From DASXUG01 sp036504995 (GTDB lineage Bacteria; Pseudomonadota; Gammaproteobacteria; Burkholderiales; Methylophilaceae): a DNA stretch of 64,000 nt. The position numbers and the translations under genes were made by a program. The notes beneath the pieces were generated by a model. The model did no database searches, was not told the origin of the DNA, and saw only the letters and a list, made by a program, of their open reading frames with translations. How positions within the stretch are numbered: position 1 is the first letter of the stretch; every line of letters starts with the position of its first letter. Location: NCBI GenBank assembly GCA_036504995.1, contig DASXUG010000005.1, forward strand, positions 124,001 through 188,000, read 5' to 3'. Below are positions 52,844 through 61,874 of this stretch, piece by piece.

Positions 52844-53407
52844 ATGTCTTCAATCCTAAACAAAAGCTTTTTACAAGGCGCGGGTTTAATCGGTTTAATT
52901 TTGCTCACCCGCATGAACCACTTTGGTGACAATATATACCTGCCAGACGCAACGCTGGCGGCTTTATTCTTGGGTGGTATGCTTATTTCACGTAGCAGTT
53001 GGTTAGCACTGGCGATTGGCGTGGCATTTGGTATGGATTTCTACGCGCTTGGTTATAAAGGCGTTTCTGATTACTGCATGTCATTAGGTTATTGGGGCTT
53101 AATCCCAACTTATGCTGCAGTTTGGGGTTTGGGTCGTTGGTTAGCTAAACGCGAACAACCTTTTGCCGCTTTGCCTTATGCCTTGGCTGGCTGGGTAGCC
53201 ACTAGCATTGCATTTGTGCTATCAAACGCATTTTGGTACAGCTTTTCAGACAAAGTAAATACGCTAACCATCGTTGAATTTACCCAACGTATTGCCAAAT
53301 ACTATACACCTTACGTGGGTTACACCATGATGTACTTAGGCGCTATCTGGGCGTTGGCTAAGTTTATTAAGAGCGTTAGCGCACAGAATGCAACAACACA
53401 AGCGTGA
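52844..53407 (+). CDS. B12-locus membrane protein, candidate cobalamin or cobalt transporter component
   Basis: A 187-residue protein with about five membrane helices. ATG 52844 has an ideal AAGGAG; the longer frame starts inside the preceding hairpin. Segments MNHFGDNIYLPDATLAALFLGGM, DFYALGYKGVSDYCMSLGYWGLIPTYAAVWGLGRW and FVLSNAFWYSF are distinctive. Similar proteins are found in B12-riboswitch operons of other betaproteobacteria. The architecture recalls substrate-specific (S) components of ECF transporters, but no ECF ATPases are nearby. Function inferred from context. Its stop overlaps the cobO start (GTGA). Confidence 0.7.
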   Translation: MSSILNKSFLQGAGLIGLILLTRMNHFGDNIYLPDATLAALFLGGMLISRSSWLALAIGVAFGMDFYALGYKGVSDYCMSLGYWGLIPTYAAVWGLGRWLAKREQPFAALPYALAGWVATSIAFVLSNAFWYSFSDKVNTLTIVEFTQRIAKYYTPYVGYTMMYLGAIWALAKFIKSVSAQNATTQA

Positions 53408-54009
53408 CCGACCTAAGCAAAGACGACCGCCACAAAGCGCGCATGCAGCGCAAAAAAGCAGTAGTTGATCATAGTATTGCAGCAGCCCACGTTCAGCGTG
53501 GGCTGTTTCTTATCCACACTGGGAATGGCAAGGGCAAATCTACCGCTGCCTTTGGCCTACTTGCACGCGCGCTCGGACATGGCATGAAAGCTGTGGTGGT
53601 GCAGTTTATCAAAAGCCGCTCCGATACTGGTGAAGAGGCCTTTTTTAAACAATCCCCGAATGTGGTTTGGCATGTCATGGGTGATGGCTTTACTTGGGAA
53701 ACGCAAAACGCTGAGCAAGATCAGCAAACAGCGCAAGCCGCTTGGGCCTTGGTCAAGCAATCACTGCAAGACCCTACCATTGATCTGATTATTTTAGATG
53801 AATTTACCTATACCCTGAAGTATCAATGGCTCTCGTTAGATGAGGTGATTAACGCCATTCAAAGTCGCCCCGAAATGCAGCATTTGGTGGTCACAGGACG
53901 TGGTGCGCCAGCAGGGTTAATTGAAGTGGCAGATACCGTGAGTGAAATCGCCTTAGTCAAACATGCTTTCCAGAATGGCGTGCAGGCCATGCCAGGCATC
54001 GAGTTTTAG
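53404..54009 (+). CDS. cobO: Cob(I)yrinic acid a,c-diamide adenosyltransferase
   Basis: A 201-residue CobA/CobO/BtuR-type ATP:corrinoid adenosyltransferase. The P-loop GNGKGKSTAAFGLLARALGHG is clear, followed by VVQFIKSR, DLIILDEFTYTLKYQWL and VTGRGAPAGLIEVADTVSE. Cytoplasmic; adds the adenosyl group to the cobalt. The GTG start overlaps the preceding stop codon by 4 bp, so it is translationally coupled. The N-terminal 30 residues are basic, as usual. Confidence 0.96.
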   Translation: MTDLSKDDRHKARMQRKKAVVDHSIAAAHVQRGLFLIHTGNGKGKSTAAFGLLARALGHGMKAVVVQFIKSRSDTGEEAFFKQSPNVVWHVMGDGFTWETQNAEQDQQTAQAAWALVKQSLQDPTIDLIILDEFTYTLKYQWLSLDEVINAIQSRPEMQHLVVTGRGAPAGLIEVADTVSEIALVKHAFQNGVQAMPGIEF

Positions 54010-54091
54010 TTAAAATGCAGTTGACTTATCAATGTTTGCTCGCACCAGTTCCCACTTATATTGGCATTCCTAGTTTAGCGGGGATGACAAC

Positions 54092-55384
54092 GTGAATCAA
54101 ATATCCTGCCCCGCCATCCTTGTCTCTGCCCCCGCCTCTGGTCAGGGCAAAACGCTAGTCACAGCAGCACTGGCACGCGCATGGCGCAATCAGGGGCTTA
54201 TAGTTCAAGCTTTCAAATGTGGTCCTGATTTTATTGATAGCATGGTGCTGCAGGCTGCCACAGGCCGCCCTGTATATAACTTAGATTTAGGCATGTGTGG
54301 GCTTGAAGATGGCAAAGCGCAGCTTTATAGGGCAGCACAAACAGCAGATGTTATCGTGGTGGAAGGTGTGATGGGTTTATATGACGGCACGCCCTCTACC
54401 GCCGATATTGCGACCGCCTTTGATTTGCCAGTGGCGTTAGCGATTGACGCCAGCGGCATGGCGCAAACCTTTGCAGCCGTGACACATGGTTTATATAGCT
54501 TTGAGCCATCACTGAAACGCGCTGGCGTAATTGCCAATAAGGTGGGCAGTACAGGTCACGCTAGTATGTTAAAAGACTGCCTGCCAACAAACACACCTTG
54601 GTTGGGCGCGTTGATCAAAGACGAGCAACTTAGTTTGCCAGAGCGTCATCTTGGCCTACATTTAGCACAAGAAATTAGCGATATTGACGCACGTATCGAA
54701 GCCGCAGCGCAAATGCTGGGCAATCAGCTACCGTTACCGCACACGGTCAGTTTTGACGCACCTAGCAAACAAACGTTAACCAAGCCACTCACAGGCAAAA
54801 CCATCGCCATTGCCCAAGATGCAGCGTTTTGCTTTATCTACCCAGCCAACGTTGATTGCTTGGCAGCCTTGGGCGCAAAACTGCTATATTTTTCGCCCAT
54901 TCAAGACCAAAATTTGCCAGAAGCTGATGCGTATTGGTTACCAGGGGGTTATCCTGAACTCCATTTAGATTTGATCAGTAAAAACAGCGCTATGCGTAGC
55001 AGCTTGCAACAAGCTTTAGCAGCCAATAAGCCTATACTCGCAGAATGCGGCGGCATGATGGCACTCGGTACTAGTCTAAATAATCTAAGTACATTTGGGG
55101 TTCTAGAGGGCAGCAGCCAGATTCAAGCAACACTGCAAGGCCTAGGTACGCAACATTTAACTTTTGGTGACAGCGCTTCTGAGAGCAAATCGCCTGATAG
55201 CACCATAGGCGCCCATACCTTTCATTACGGCAAGTTTGATACGCCTATGCAACCTGCCTATACCGCCACTAGCCGCTATGGTAAAGGCGAGGCGGTTTAT
55301 CGCCATGGCTCTATTACAGCCAGTTTTTTGCACTTTTATTTTCCGTCTAACCCAGCACTTGCAGCGAAGTTTTTTACATCATGA
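54092..55384 (+). CDS. cbiA: Cobyrinic acid a,c-diamide synthase
   Basis: A 430-residue amidotransferase (CbiA/CobB) that amidates the a and c side chains using Gln and ATP. The N-terminal ATPase domain has APASGQGKTLVTAALARA, QAFKCGPDFID and VEGVMGLYDGTPS. The C-terminal glutaminase has WLPGGYPELHLD, the catalytic Cys in AECGGMMALG and the His in HTFHYGKF. Start is GTG 54092. The stop overlaps the bluB start (ATGA). Whether it acts in de novo synthesis or only in salvage depends on corrin-ring genes not seen here. Confidence 0.95.
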   Translation: MNQISCPAILVSAPASGQGKTLVTAALARAWRNQGLIVQAFKCGPDFIDSMVLQAATGRPVYNLDLGMCGLEDGKAQLYRAAQTADVIVVEGVMGLYDGTPSTADIATAFDLPVALAIDASGMAQTFAAVTHGLYSFEPSLKRAGVIANKVGSTGHASMLKDCLPTNTPWLGALIKDEQLSLPERHLGLHLAQEISDIDARIEAAAQMLGNQLPLPHTVSFDAPSKQTLTKPLTGKTIAIAQDAAFCFIYPANVDCLAALGAKLLYFSPIQDQNLPEADAYWLPGGYPELHLDLISKNSAMRSSLQQALAANKPILAECGGMMALGTSLNNLSTFGVLEGSSQIQATLQGLGTQHLTFGDSASESKSPDSTIGAHTFHYGKFDTPMQPAYTATSRYGKGEAVYRHGSITASFLHFYFPSNPALAAKFFTS

Positions 55385-56055
55385 GCCAATTCAGCTATCC
55401 AGAGAATGAAAAAGAGGCCATTTATAAAGTCATCGCCGAGCGCCGTGATATGCGTCATTTTCTGCCCACGCCGATTGCGCCAGAGCTACTGACAAAGCTC
55501 TTACAGGCAGCGCATCATGCGCCCAGCGTGGGACTGATGCAGCCATGGCGCTTTATCCGTATTAGCGATACTGATTTGCGTAAAATGATCCACGCGCAAG
55601 TGAATGAAGAGCGTATAAAAACTGCACAAGCGATTGGCGAATATGAAACCACGGCACGTATGGCCGAATTTATGCGCTTGAAAGTTGAAGGCATTTTGGA
55701 TTGTGGGGAGGTACTGGTCGCTACACTTTGCGATCATCGAGAAAAACATATCTTTGGCCGTCGCACTTTACCCGAAATGGACATGGCCTCAGTAAGCTGC
55801 GCCATACAAAACTTATGGCTGGCGGCACGCGCAGAAGGTATCGGCATGGGTTGGGTGTCGCTATTTGACCCAGCTAAATTGTCACAGCTACTTAATATCC
55901 CTGATGGTGCGAAACCGATTGCGATTCTGTGTTTGGGCTATGTGAACAGCTTTTACAAAGAACCGATGCTGGTGGAGGAGGGCTGGGCAAAAGAAAAACC
56001 GCTGGCCGAGATGCTGATGGAAAATGGCTGGCAAAATGATGGGAAGACTTTGTGA
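55381..56055 (+). CDS. bluB: 5,6-dimethylbenzimidazole synthase
   Basis: A 224-residue flavin-destroying enzyme of the nitroreductase fold that makes the lower ligand of B12 from FMN. ERRDMRHFLPTPIAPELLTKLLQAAHHAPSVGLMQPWRFI is diagnostic of BluB, with the MQPWRF segment near FMN. EMDMASVSCAIQNLWLAARAEGIGMGWVSLF completes the match. It shows that the cell can make true cobalamin with DMB. Coupled to cbiA and to the next gene by 4-bp overlaps. Confidence 0.96.
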   Translation: MSQFSYPENEKEAIYKVIAERRDMRHFLPTPIAPELLTKLLQAAHHAPSVGLMQPWRFIRISDTDLRKMIHAQVNEERIKTAQAIGEYETTARMAEFMRLKVEGILDCGEVLVATLCDHREKHIFGRRTLPEMDMASVSCAIQNLWLAARAEGIGMGWVSLFDPAKLSQLLNIPDGAKPIAILCLGYVNSFYKEPMLVEEGWAKEKPLAEMLMENGWQNDGKTL

Positions 56056-56867
56056 ATACGCTGCCACAACGCATCATTTGCTTAACCACAGAGACTGTAG
56101 AAGTGCTCTATATGCTAGGCGAGCAAGACCGTATTGTGGGTATTTCGGGCTACACCACTCGCCCCGCAATAGCACGCAAAGAAAAACCCAAAGTCGCGGC
56201 ATTTACCACCGCCAAGATCGACAAGATATTAGCGTTAAAGCCTGATTTAGTTTTAGGCTTTTCAAACCTGCAAGCCGATATTGCCGCCGCGCTGATTAAA
56301 GCAGGCATTGAAGTACACGTGTTTAACCAGCGCTCTGTAGACGATATTTTACGTATGATCATCACCACAGGTCGCTTGGTCGGCGCGACTGAAAAGGCTG
56401 ACAAAATCGTGCAAGAGATACAGCAGCAAATTGAACGAGCTAGTGAAGCAGCCAGCTATTTGCCCCGTAAGCCGAAGGTGTACTTTGAAGAGTGGGATGA
56501 GCCCATGATGTGCAGCATACGCTGGGCGGCTGAGTTGATTGCAATTGCAGGTGGTGAAGATTGTTTTCCAGAACTATCTCAGTTTCACAGCGCAGGTGAG
56601 CGCGTAGTGACCCCTGCGCAGGTGCTGGAGCGCATGCCTGACATTATTATCGGCTCATGGTGCGGCAAAAAATTTCAACCCGAACAAGTCATGGCAAGAG
56701 AGAGCTGGAGTGAGATACCCGCCGTTAAAAATGGTATGGTGTTTGAAATCAAGTCTGCTGACATTTTGCAGCCTGGCCCTTCAGTGTTTACGCATGGGTT
56801 AAAACAACTGCAAACGATTATTCAGCAGTGGGGCGCACGCGAGGCGCATAGCAAACATTGGAGCTAA
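56052..56867 (+). CDS. BtuF-like cobalamin-binding protein lacking a signal peptide
   Basis: A 271-residue protein of the periplasmic-binding class III fold (BtuF/FhuD-like; LPQRIICLTTETVEVLYMLGEQDRIVGISGY and LALKPDLVLGF). It starts with GTG overlapping the bluB stop. The binding-domain signature begins within six residues of the start, leaving no room for a signal peptide. It would therefore be cytoplasmic unless exported by other means. No btuC or btuD gene is present in the window. Similar unsignalled copies accompany cob genes in other betaproteobacteria. Corrinoid binding in the cytoplasm is an inference from position and fold. Confidence 0.8.
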   Translation: MNTLPQRIICLTTETVEVLYMLGEQDRIVGISGYTTRPAIARKEKPKVAAFTTAKIDKILALKPDLVLGFSNLQADIAAALIKAGIEVHVFNQRSVDDILRMIITTGRLVGATEKADKIVQEIQQQIERASEAASYLPRKPKVYFEEWDEPMMCSIRWAAELIAIAGGEDCFPELSQFHSAGERVVTPAQVLERMPDIIIGSWCGKKFQPEQVMARESWSEIPAVKNGMVFEIKSADILQPGPSVFTHGLKQLQTIIQQWGAREAHSKHWS

Positions 56868-56868
56868 T

Positions 56869-57414
56869 ATGTCTACTCATTTAATTTTAGGCGGCGCACG
56901 CTCAGGCAAAAGCGCTTATGCCGAAAAACTAGCCGCAGCAAGCGATTTGCCCGTCACTTATATCGCCACCGCACAAGTTTATGACGAGGAGTTTGCCCAG
57001 CGTATCGAGCACCACAAAACTCGCCGCCCCAAACATTGGCAGATAATAGAAGCGCCCTTTAATTTGGCGAATACCCTGCAAACTTATGCAAACAAAGATA
57101 CCTGTCTGATTGTAGATTGCCTGACGCTATGGCTCGCCCAATGCATCTGTCCCGATTGCACGCCGCCAGAAGGCCAAGTGAAAAACACCAATCTTTGGCA
57201 AAGCGAGCGGAAAGCATTTTTAAACATACTGCCAACGTTGCAGGGCAACATTATTTTGGTCAGCAATGAAGTTGGCATGGGCATCGTCCCGCTGGGCGAA
57301 ATCAACCGTCAGTTTCAAGATGAACAAGGCAGACTCAACCAAACGATTGCGCAAATTGCACATCAAGTCACTTTTGTTGCCGCTGGATTACCGCTTTCAC
57401 TTAAGAGCCTTTAA
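56869..57414 (+). CDS. cobU: Adenosylcobinamide kinase / phosphate guanylyltransferase
   Basis: A 181-residue bifunctional enzyme that phosphorylates adenosylcobinamide and attaches GMP. The P-loop GGARSGKSAYAEKLA, HHKTRRPKHWQIIEAP with the GMP-carrying His, LIVDCLTLWLAQ and VSNEVGMGIVPLGEINRQFQDEQGRLNQ are all present. It follows the BtuF-like gene after one base. cobS and cobT, needed to finish the nucleotide loop, are not in the window and may lie beyond the right edge with cobC. Confidence 0.96.
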   Translation: MSTHLILGGARSGKSAYAEKLAAASDLPVTYIATAQVYDEEFAQRIEHHKTRRPKHWQIIEAPFNLANTLQTYANKDTCLIVDCLTLWLAQCICPDCTPPEGQVKNTNLWQSERKAFLNILPTLQGNIILVSNEVGMGIVPLGEINRQFQDEQGRLNQTIAQIAHQVTFVAAGLPLSLKSL

Positions 57415-57510
57415 TAAAGAACCTTTAATAAAAAATCAATCTAATCTAAACTGAGTTAGGTTGCGGCAACACGCTATCGCTCAAACTATATTATTTAAGC
57501 GGATTAAATC

Positions 57511-59214
57511 ATGCCAAAAACAACAAAACATTTTATTAAAGATTTGTGGGCGCTTACCAAACCTTATTGGTTTTCTGAGGAGCGCTGGGTAGCGCGGGGT
57601 TTACTCGCAGCCATAGTGAGTCTTAACTTAGGGCTAGTCTATGTTAACGTGCTTATCAATAAGTGGAATAACGACTTCTACAACACGTTACAAAATATGG
57701 ATAAAGAAGGATTTTTCCATCAAATCTTGAAGTTTTGTCTATTAGCATTGGTCTTTATCTTATTCGCGGTTTACCAACTTTATCTTAAACAAATGCTGCA
57801 GATTAAATGGCGGCGCTGGCTCACAGCGAATTACATTAACGATTGGACCAGTCATCGTACCTATTACTACCTACAACTGACTGGAAATGATACCGACAAC
57901 CCAGACCAACGTATTGCAGATGATCTTAATAGATTTTGCGAAAATACCGTGCGCTTATCATTGGGGCTGCTCTCATCCATCGTTACCCTTGTCACCTTTA
58001 TCACCATTTTATGGGGGCTTTCAGGCTCTATTGATATCCCCTTTAACGGCAGCAAGCTTACCATTCCAGGGTATATGGTGTGGGTCGCCTTGATTTATGC
58101 AGTAGGTGGTACGTATCTTAGCCACATCATTGGTCGCGCTTTAATCAACCTAAACTTTAATCAACAAAAATTTGAAGCTAATTTTCGCTTTTCGCTGATT
58201 CGCTTTCGTGAAAATGCTGAATCTATCGCCCTATATCACGGCGAAAAGGATGAAAAGATAAGCTTAGAGCACTCATTTACGTTTATTCGTGACAACTGGT
58301 GGGCATTGATGAAACGTACCAAATCGCTCACTTGGTTTCAATCGGGCTATGGTCAAATCGCCAATATTTTCCCCTATGTAGTTGCGGCCCCTCGCTATTT
58401 TGCAGGCTCCATCAAGCTTGGCGGACTAATGCAGATAGGCTCAGCCTTTGGTCAGGTACAAGACGCCTCCTCTTGGTTTGTCAGTGCTTATGGTGATTTA
58501 GCGGAATGGCGGGCAACGGTTGAGCGTCTGACCACCTTCCGCTTAGCGATGGATCAGGCGCAAAGCAAAATGCGGCATGCCAACCAGCTCAAGATCACGC
58601 CTTCGACTTCAGCACACTATGCTTTAAACAAGGTAAGCCTCAACCTGCCTGATGGTAAGCAATTACTCAATCAAATTGACTTAGAGTTTAAAGCTGCCGA
58701 GCACGTATTAATTACTGGCCCGTCTGGTTGCGGCAAAAGCACATTATTCCGCACGTTATCAGGCATTTGGCCGTTCGCTTCAGGCACTGTTGTACGTCCT
58801 GAACAAGCAAGTGTACTGTTTCTCCCGCAAAAACCATATCTCACCATCGGCACTTTACGTGAACAACTAAGCTACCCAGCACCTGCAGGCTCGTTTACTG
58901 ATCAACAAATGGTGGAAACTTTACTCGCTTGCGGTTTGGATAAATTTACTGAGCGCTTAAATGAGACAGAACATTGGTCACACCTGCTCTCTGGCGGCGA
59001 GCAACAGCGCATTGCCATTTGCCGCGCTCTGCTACAAAAACCCGATTGGTTATTTTTAGATGAATCGACCTCGGCTGTGGATGAGTCAACCGAAGAAAAA
59101 CTGTATCAAACGTTGCAGCAACAATTACCCAACACCACGATTATCAGCATTGGGCATCGTACTAGCCTAGAAAAACTGCACCACAAAACCCTTAACCTCT
59201 CGACATTGGCCTAA
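57511..59214 (+). CDS. SbmA/BacA/Rv1819c-type ABC transporter (fused permease and ATPase)
   Basis: A 567-residue half-transporter: a membrane domain (about 20-350) of the ABC_membrane_2 (ABCD/YddA) type with KPYWFSEERWVARGLLAAIVSLNLGLVYVNVLINKWNNDFYNTLQ, and a nucleotide-binding domain with Walker A GPSGCGKST (about 404), signature LLSGGEQQRIAICRALL, Walker B DWLFLDEST. Exporter-type fold, functioning as a homodimer. The mycobacterial relative Rv1819c imports cobalamin (established knowledge). Its place between cobU and further B12 genes makes a role in cobalamin or corrinoid uptake the best guess here. Peptide uptake as in SbmA remains possible. Confidence 0.85.
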   Translation: MPKTTKHFIKDLWALTKPYWFSEERWVARGLLAAIVSLNLGLVYVNVLINKWNNDFYNTLQNMDKEGFFHQILKFCLLALVFILFAVYQLYLKQMLQIKWRRWLTANYINDWTSHRTYYYLQLTGNDTDNPDQRIADDLNRFCENTVRLSLGLLSSIVTLVTFITILWGLSGSIDIPFNGSKLTIPGYMVWVALIYAVGGTYLSHIIGRALINLNFNQQKFEANFRFSLIRFRENAESIALYHGEKDEKISLEHSFTFIRDNWWALMKRTKSLTWFQSGYGQIANIFPYVVAAPRYFAGSIKLGGLMQIGSAFGQVQDASSWFVSAYGDLAEWRATVERLTTFRLAMDQAQSKMRHANQLKITPSTSAHYALNKVSLNLPDGKQLLNQIDLEFKAAEHVLITGPSGCGKSTLFRTLSGIWPFASGTVVRPEQASVLFLPQKPYLTIGTLREQLSYPAPAGSFTDQQMVETLLACGLDKFTERLNETEHWSHLLSGGEQQRIAICRALLQKPDWLFLDESTSAVDESTEEKLYQTLQQQLPNTTIISIGHRTSLEKLHHKTLNLSTLA

Positions 59215-59218
59215 CAAT

Positions 59219-59431
59219 ATGGATTTTGAATTAAACAAAGAATTTATCGCCCTGTGCGATTTACTAAAAATAACAGGATTGGCCGATAGCGGTGGGCGCG
59301 GCAAAAACATGGTGGCTGAAGGCCTAGTAAAAGTGGATGGCAAACTTGAAAGCCGCAAAACCGCGAAAATCCGTGTCGGGCAAGTAGTGGAATGCATGGG
59401 AGAAACTATAAAAGTGGTGAACCAAAGCTAA
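59219..59431 (+). CDS. Small S4 RNA-binding domain protein
   Basis: A 70-residue YbcJ-like protein with a lone S4 domain (FIALCDLLKITGLADSGGRGKNMVAEGLVKVDGKLESRKTAKIRVGQVVE is spread over residues 9-57). It starts 4 bp after the ABC transporter stop, so it is co-transcribed. It binds structured RNA in other systems; the target is unknown. It is convergent with cobQ, with 56 bp between them. Confidence 0.88.
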   Translation: MDFELNKEFIALCDLLKITGLADSGGRGKNMVAEGLVKVDGKLESRKTAKIRVGQVVECMGETIKVVNQS

Positions 59432-59487
59432 CCAAGTCCAAGTTAGCACAAATAAATATAAGCCGAATTAAGCTAGCTAAGACTTAG

Positions 59488-60939
59488 TTAAAGTTGGTTA
59501 ATTTTCTCCCAATCTAAATGTTGCTCTAAGCAATCTGCCAGCAGGTTTATTGATTGCTCTTGTACCTGCGTATAGTCAAAGCTTGTACTCACTCTCAAAC
59601 CAGCCCATGCCAGCCAAGCGGCACATGACTCAGGGTGATCAAACAACCCATGCACATAAGTACCTGCGACTTGCTGATCTGGTGAAATAGCCCCCTCGGG
59701 CTTGCCCTCAATCCACAGCGCAGGGGAAGCGAGTGCAAAGCCTTCGCTCACGCCCATATGAATTTCATAGCCGCTGACTGTTGCATCTGCAAAGCCATCT
59801 ACAAAATTAAGTTTTCCCGTCACTTGCTTAAGCTGCTTTTCTTTTTCCAAAGTGGTTTGCATTTCTAACCAGCCAAAGCCTGCACTGGCTCCGACTTCCC
59901 CCTCTATGCCATAAGGGTCCAGTATCGTTTGCCCCAGCATCTGAAAACCACCACAAATGCCTAATACTTTTCCGCCATAGCGCAAATGTTGTGTAAGTGC
60001 TTGCTGCCATCCATAGTCTTTTAAATACTGTAAGTCGCCACGTACATTTTTGCTGCCAGGCAAAATAATTAAATCAGCTGGAGGAATGACTTCGCCCAGC
60101 GGCACAAACTGAAAATCCACATTAGGATGCAGACGCAGTGCATCAAAATCGGTGTGGTTGGAGATATGTGGGAGAACGGGCACAACAACTTTTAGGCGCG
60201 TTTTAGTTTTATGAATACTCACCGTTGAGATTGCGTCTTCTGCTTCTAGGTGAAAGTTATGCAAATAAGGCAACACCCCTAGCACGGGTTTGCCAGTTTC
60301 TTGTTCTAGCCAATCTAGGCCTGAATGCAACAAAGCTATATCGCCTCGAAAACGGTTTATCACAAAGCCAACTACACGCGCCCGCTCACTTTCCGACAGT
60401 AGCGCCAAGGTGCCAACGATATGCGCAAATACACCGCCTCTATCAATGTCTGCAATTAAAATCACAGGGCAATCGACGGTCTCAGCAAACCCCATATTAG
60501 CAATATCACCTTCGCGTAGATTAATTTCAGCAGGGCTGCCAGCCCCCTCTACCACCAAATAGTCGTATTGTGTGCTTAGGCGCTGGTATGAAGCCAGCAC
60601 CGCTTGCATCGCCGTTTTTTTGTAATCGTGATACGCGCTAGCCTCTTGGTTACCCATTACTTTGCCATGAATAATCACTTGGCACCCTGTATCTGAATTG
60701 GGTTTAAGCAGCACAGGATTCATATCTGTGTGAGGCGCCAACCCACAGGCCTGCGCCTGAACCGCTTGCGCACGACCAATTTCGCCACCATCAGAAGTGA
60801 CTGCCGAATTAAGTGCCATGTTTTGTGGCTTAAATGGCGCGACTTTCATGCCTCTACGGTACAATACTCGACATATTCCCGCTACTAGCGTACTTTTGCC
60901 GGCATCTGATGTGGTGCCCTGAATCATTAATGTTTTCAT
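59488..60939 (-). CDS. cobQ: Adenosylcobyric acid synthase
   Basis: A 483-residue amidotransferase that amidates the b, d, e and g side chains to give adenosylcobyric acid. The ATPase half has MIQGTTSDAGKSTLVAGICRVLYRRG, APFKPQNMALNSAVTSDGGEIGRAQAVQA and VVEGAGSPAEINLREGDIANMGFA. The glutaminase half has LGICGGFQMLG (catalytic Cys) and GTYVHGLFDHP (His). Its start codon lies 7-9 bp beyond that of the divergent cbiB gene, so the two coding regions overlap head to head. Confidence 0.97.
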   Translation of the reverse strand: MKTLMIQGTTSDAGKSTLVAGICRVLYRRGMKVAPFKPQNMALNSAVTSDGGEIGRAQAVQAQACGLAPHTDMNPVLLKPNSDTGCQVIIHGKVMGNQEASAYHDYKKTAMQAVLASYQRLSTQYDYLVVEGAGSPAEINLREGDIANMGFAETVDCPVILIADIDRGGVFAHIVGTLALLSESERARVVGFVINRFRGDIALLHSGLDWLEQETGKPVLGVLPYLHNFHLEAEDAISTVSIHKTKTRLKVVVPVLPHISNHTDFDALRLHPNVDFQFVPLGEVIPPADLIILPGSKNVRGDLQYLKDYGWQQALTQHLRYGGKVLGICGGFQMLGQTILDPYGIEGEVGASAGFGWLEMQTTLEKEKQLKQVTGKLNFVDGFADATVSGYEIHMGVSEGFALASPALWIEGKPEGAISPDQQVAGTYVHGLFDHPESCAAWLAWAGLRVSTSFDYTQVQEQSINLLADCLEQHLDWEKINQL

Positions 60940-61874
60940 CTGATAATTATCTCATACTCGCTGTTGCTGCACCTGTAGCCGTGCTGATTGATGCATGGCT
61001 GGGCGAAGCCAAACGCTTTCATCCATTGGTAGGCTTTGGCTTGCTTGTAAACAAGCTAGAAAACCACCTCAACCCAACAGGACTACAAAATAGCCCCTTG
61101 CAACGTTTACGTGGTGTTTTAGCGCTTATTTTGCTAGTAGCGCCTCTTGTTGGCGTCGCTTATTTGCTATGCCACTTGAGCGTTTTATACTTTGTAGCGA
61201 ACACCGCTTTGCTTTACTTTGCCATTGGTCACAAAAGCCTGCATGGCCATGCGACTGCGGTTGCCAACGCCCTGAACCAAAATAATATGGAGCAGGCAAA
61301 AAAAGCTGCTTCGTATATGGTAAGCCGAGATATAGAGGCGATTGAACCGATATCAGCCACCATTGAGTCTACCCTTGAAAATGGCAACGATGCAGTCTTT
61401 GGCGCTTTGTTTTGGTTTTATATTGCAGGCGGCACAGGGGCTGTTTTATTTAGATTGGTAAACACGCTAGACGCCATGTGGGGCTATAAAACGCCGCGTC
61501 ACCTGTATTTTGGCTGGGCGGCAGCGCGCTTTGATGATGTGCTCAACTACATCCCCGCGCGCCTGACTGCGCTGACTTACGCACTATCGGGCCATACACG
61601 CTTGGCTTTTCGGTGTTGGCGGCAACAAGCCCCGTTATGGGATAGCCCCAACGCAGGCCCTGTGACGTCAGCAGGGGCAGGCGCGCTAAATATCAAACTG
61701 GGCGGCGCGGCGCGCTATCATGGTGAATGGCATCAGCGGCCTACGCTTGGCGCAGGGGAGCCACCGTTACCAGCGGATATCGAACGAGCATTAACTTTGG
61801 TGCGACATAGCGTGTATCGCTGGTTAATTATTACGTTATTGATTGCAGCAACGTTGGGTACTTACCATGCTTGA
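60930..61874 (+). CDS. cbiB: Adenosylcobinamide-phosphate synthase
   Basis: A 314-residue inner-membrane enzyme that joins the aminopropanol phosphate arm to cobyric acid. After the ATG at 60930, VLIDAWLGEAKRFHPLVGFG is followed by GHKSLHGHATAVANAL, MVSRDIEAIEPISATIESTLENGNDAVFGALFWFYIAGG, WGYKTPRHLYFGWAAARFDDVLNYIPARL, and the N-terminal of the C-terminal domain DSPNAGPVTSAGAGALNIKLGG. The start overlaps the cobQ start by 10 bp on the other strand; longer frames would lie deeper in cobQ. No Shine-Dalgarno is evident. It overlaps cobD by 8 bp. Confidence 0.94.
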   Translation: MFSSDNYLILAVAAPVAVLIDAWLGEAKRFHPLVGFGLLVNKLENHLNPTGLQNSPLQRLRGVLALILLVAPLVGVAYLLCHLSVLYFVANTALLYFAIGHKSLHGHATAVANALNQNNMEQAKKAASYMVSRDIEAIEPISATIESTLENGNDAVFGALFWFYIAGGTGAVLFRLVNTLDAMWGYKTPRHLYFGWAAARFDDVLNYIPARLTALTYALSGHTRLAFRCWRQQAPLWDSPNAGPVTSAGAGALNIKLGGAARYHGEWHQRPTLGAGEPPLPADIERALTLVRHSVYRWLIITLLIAATLGTYHA

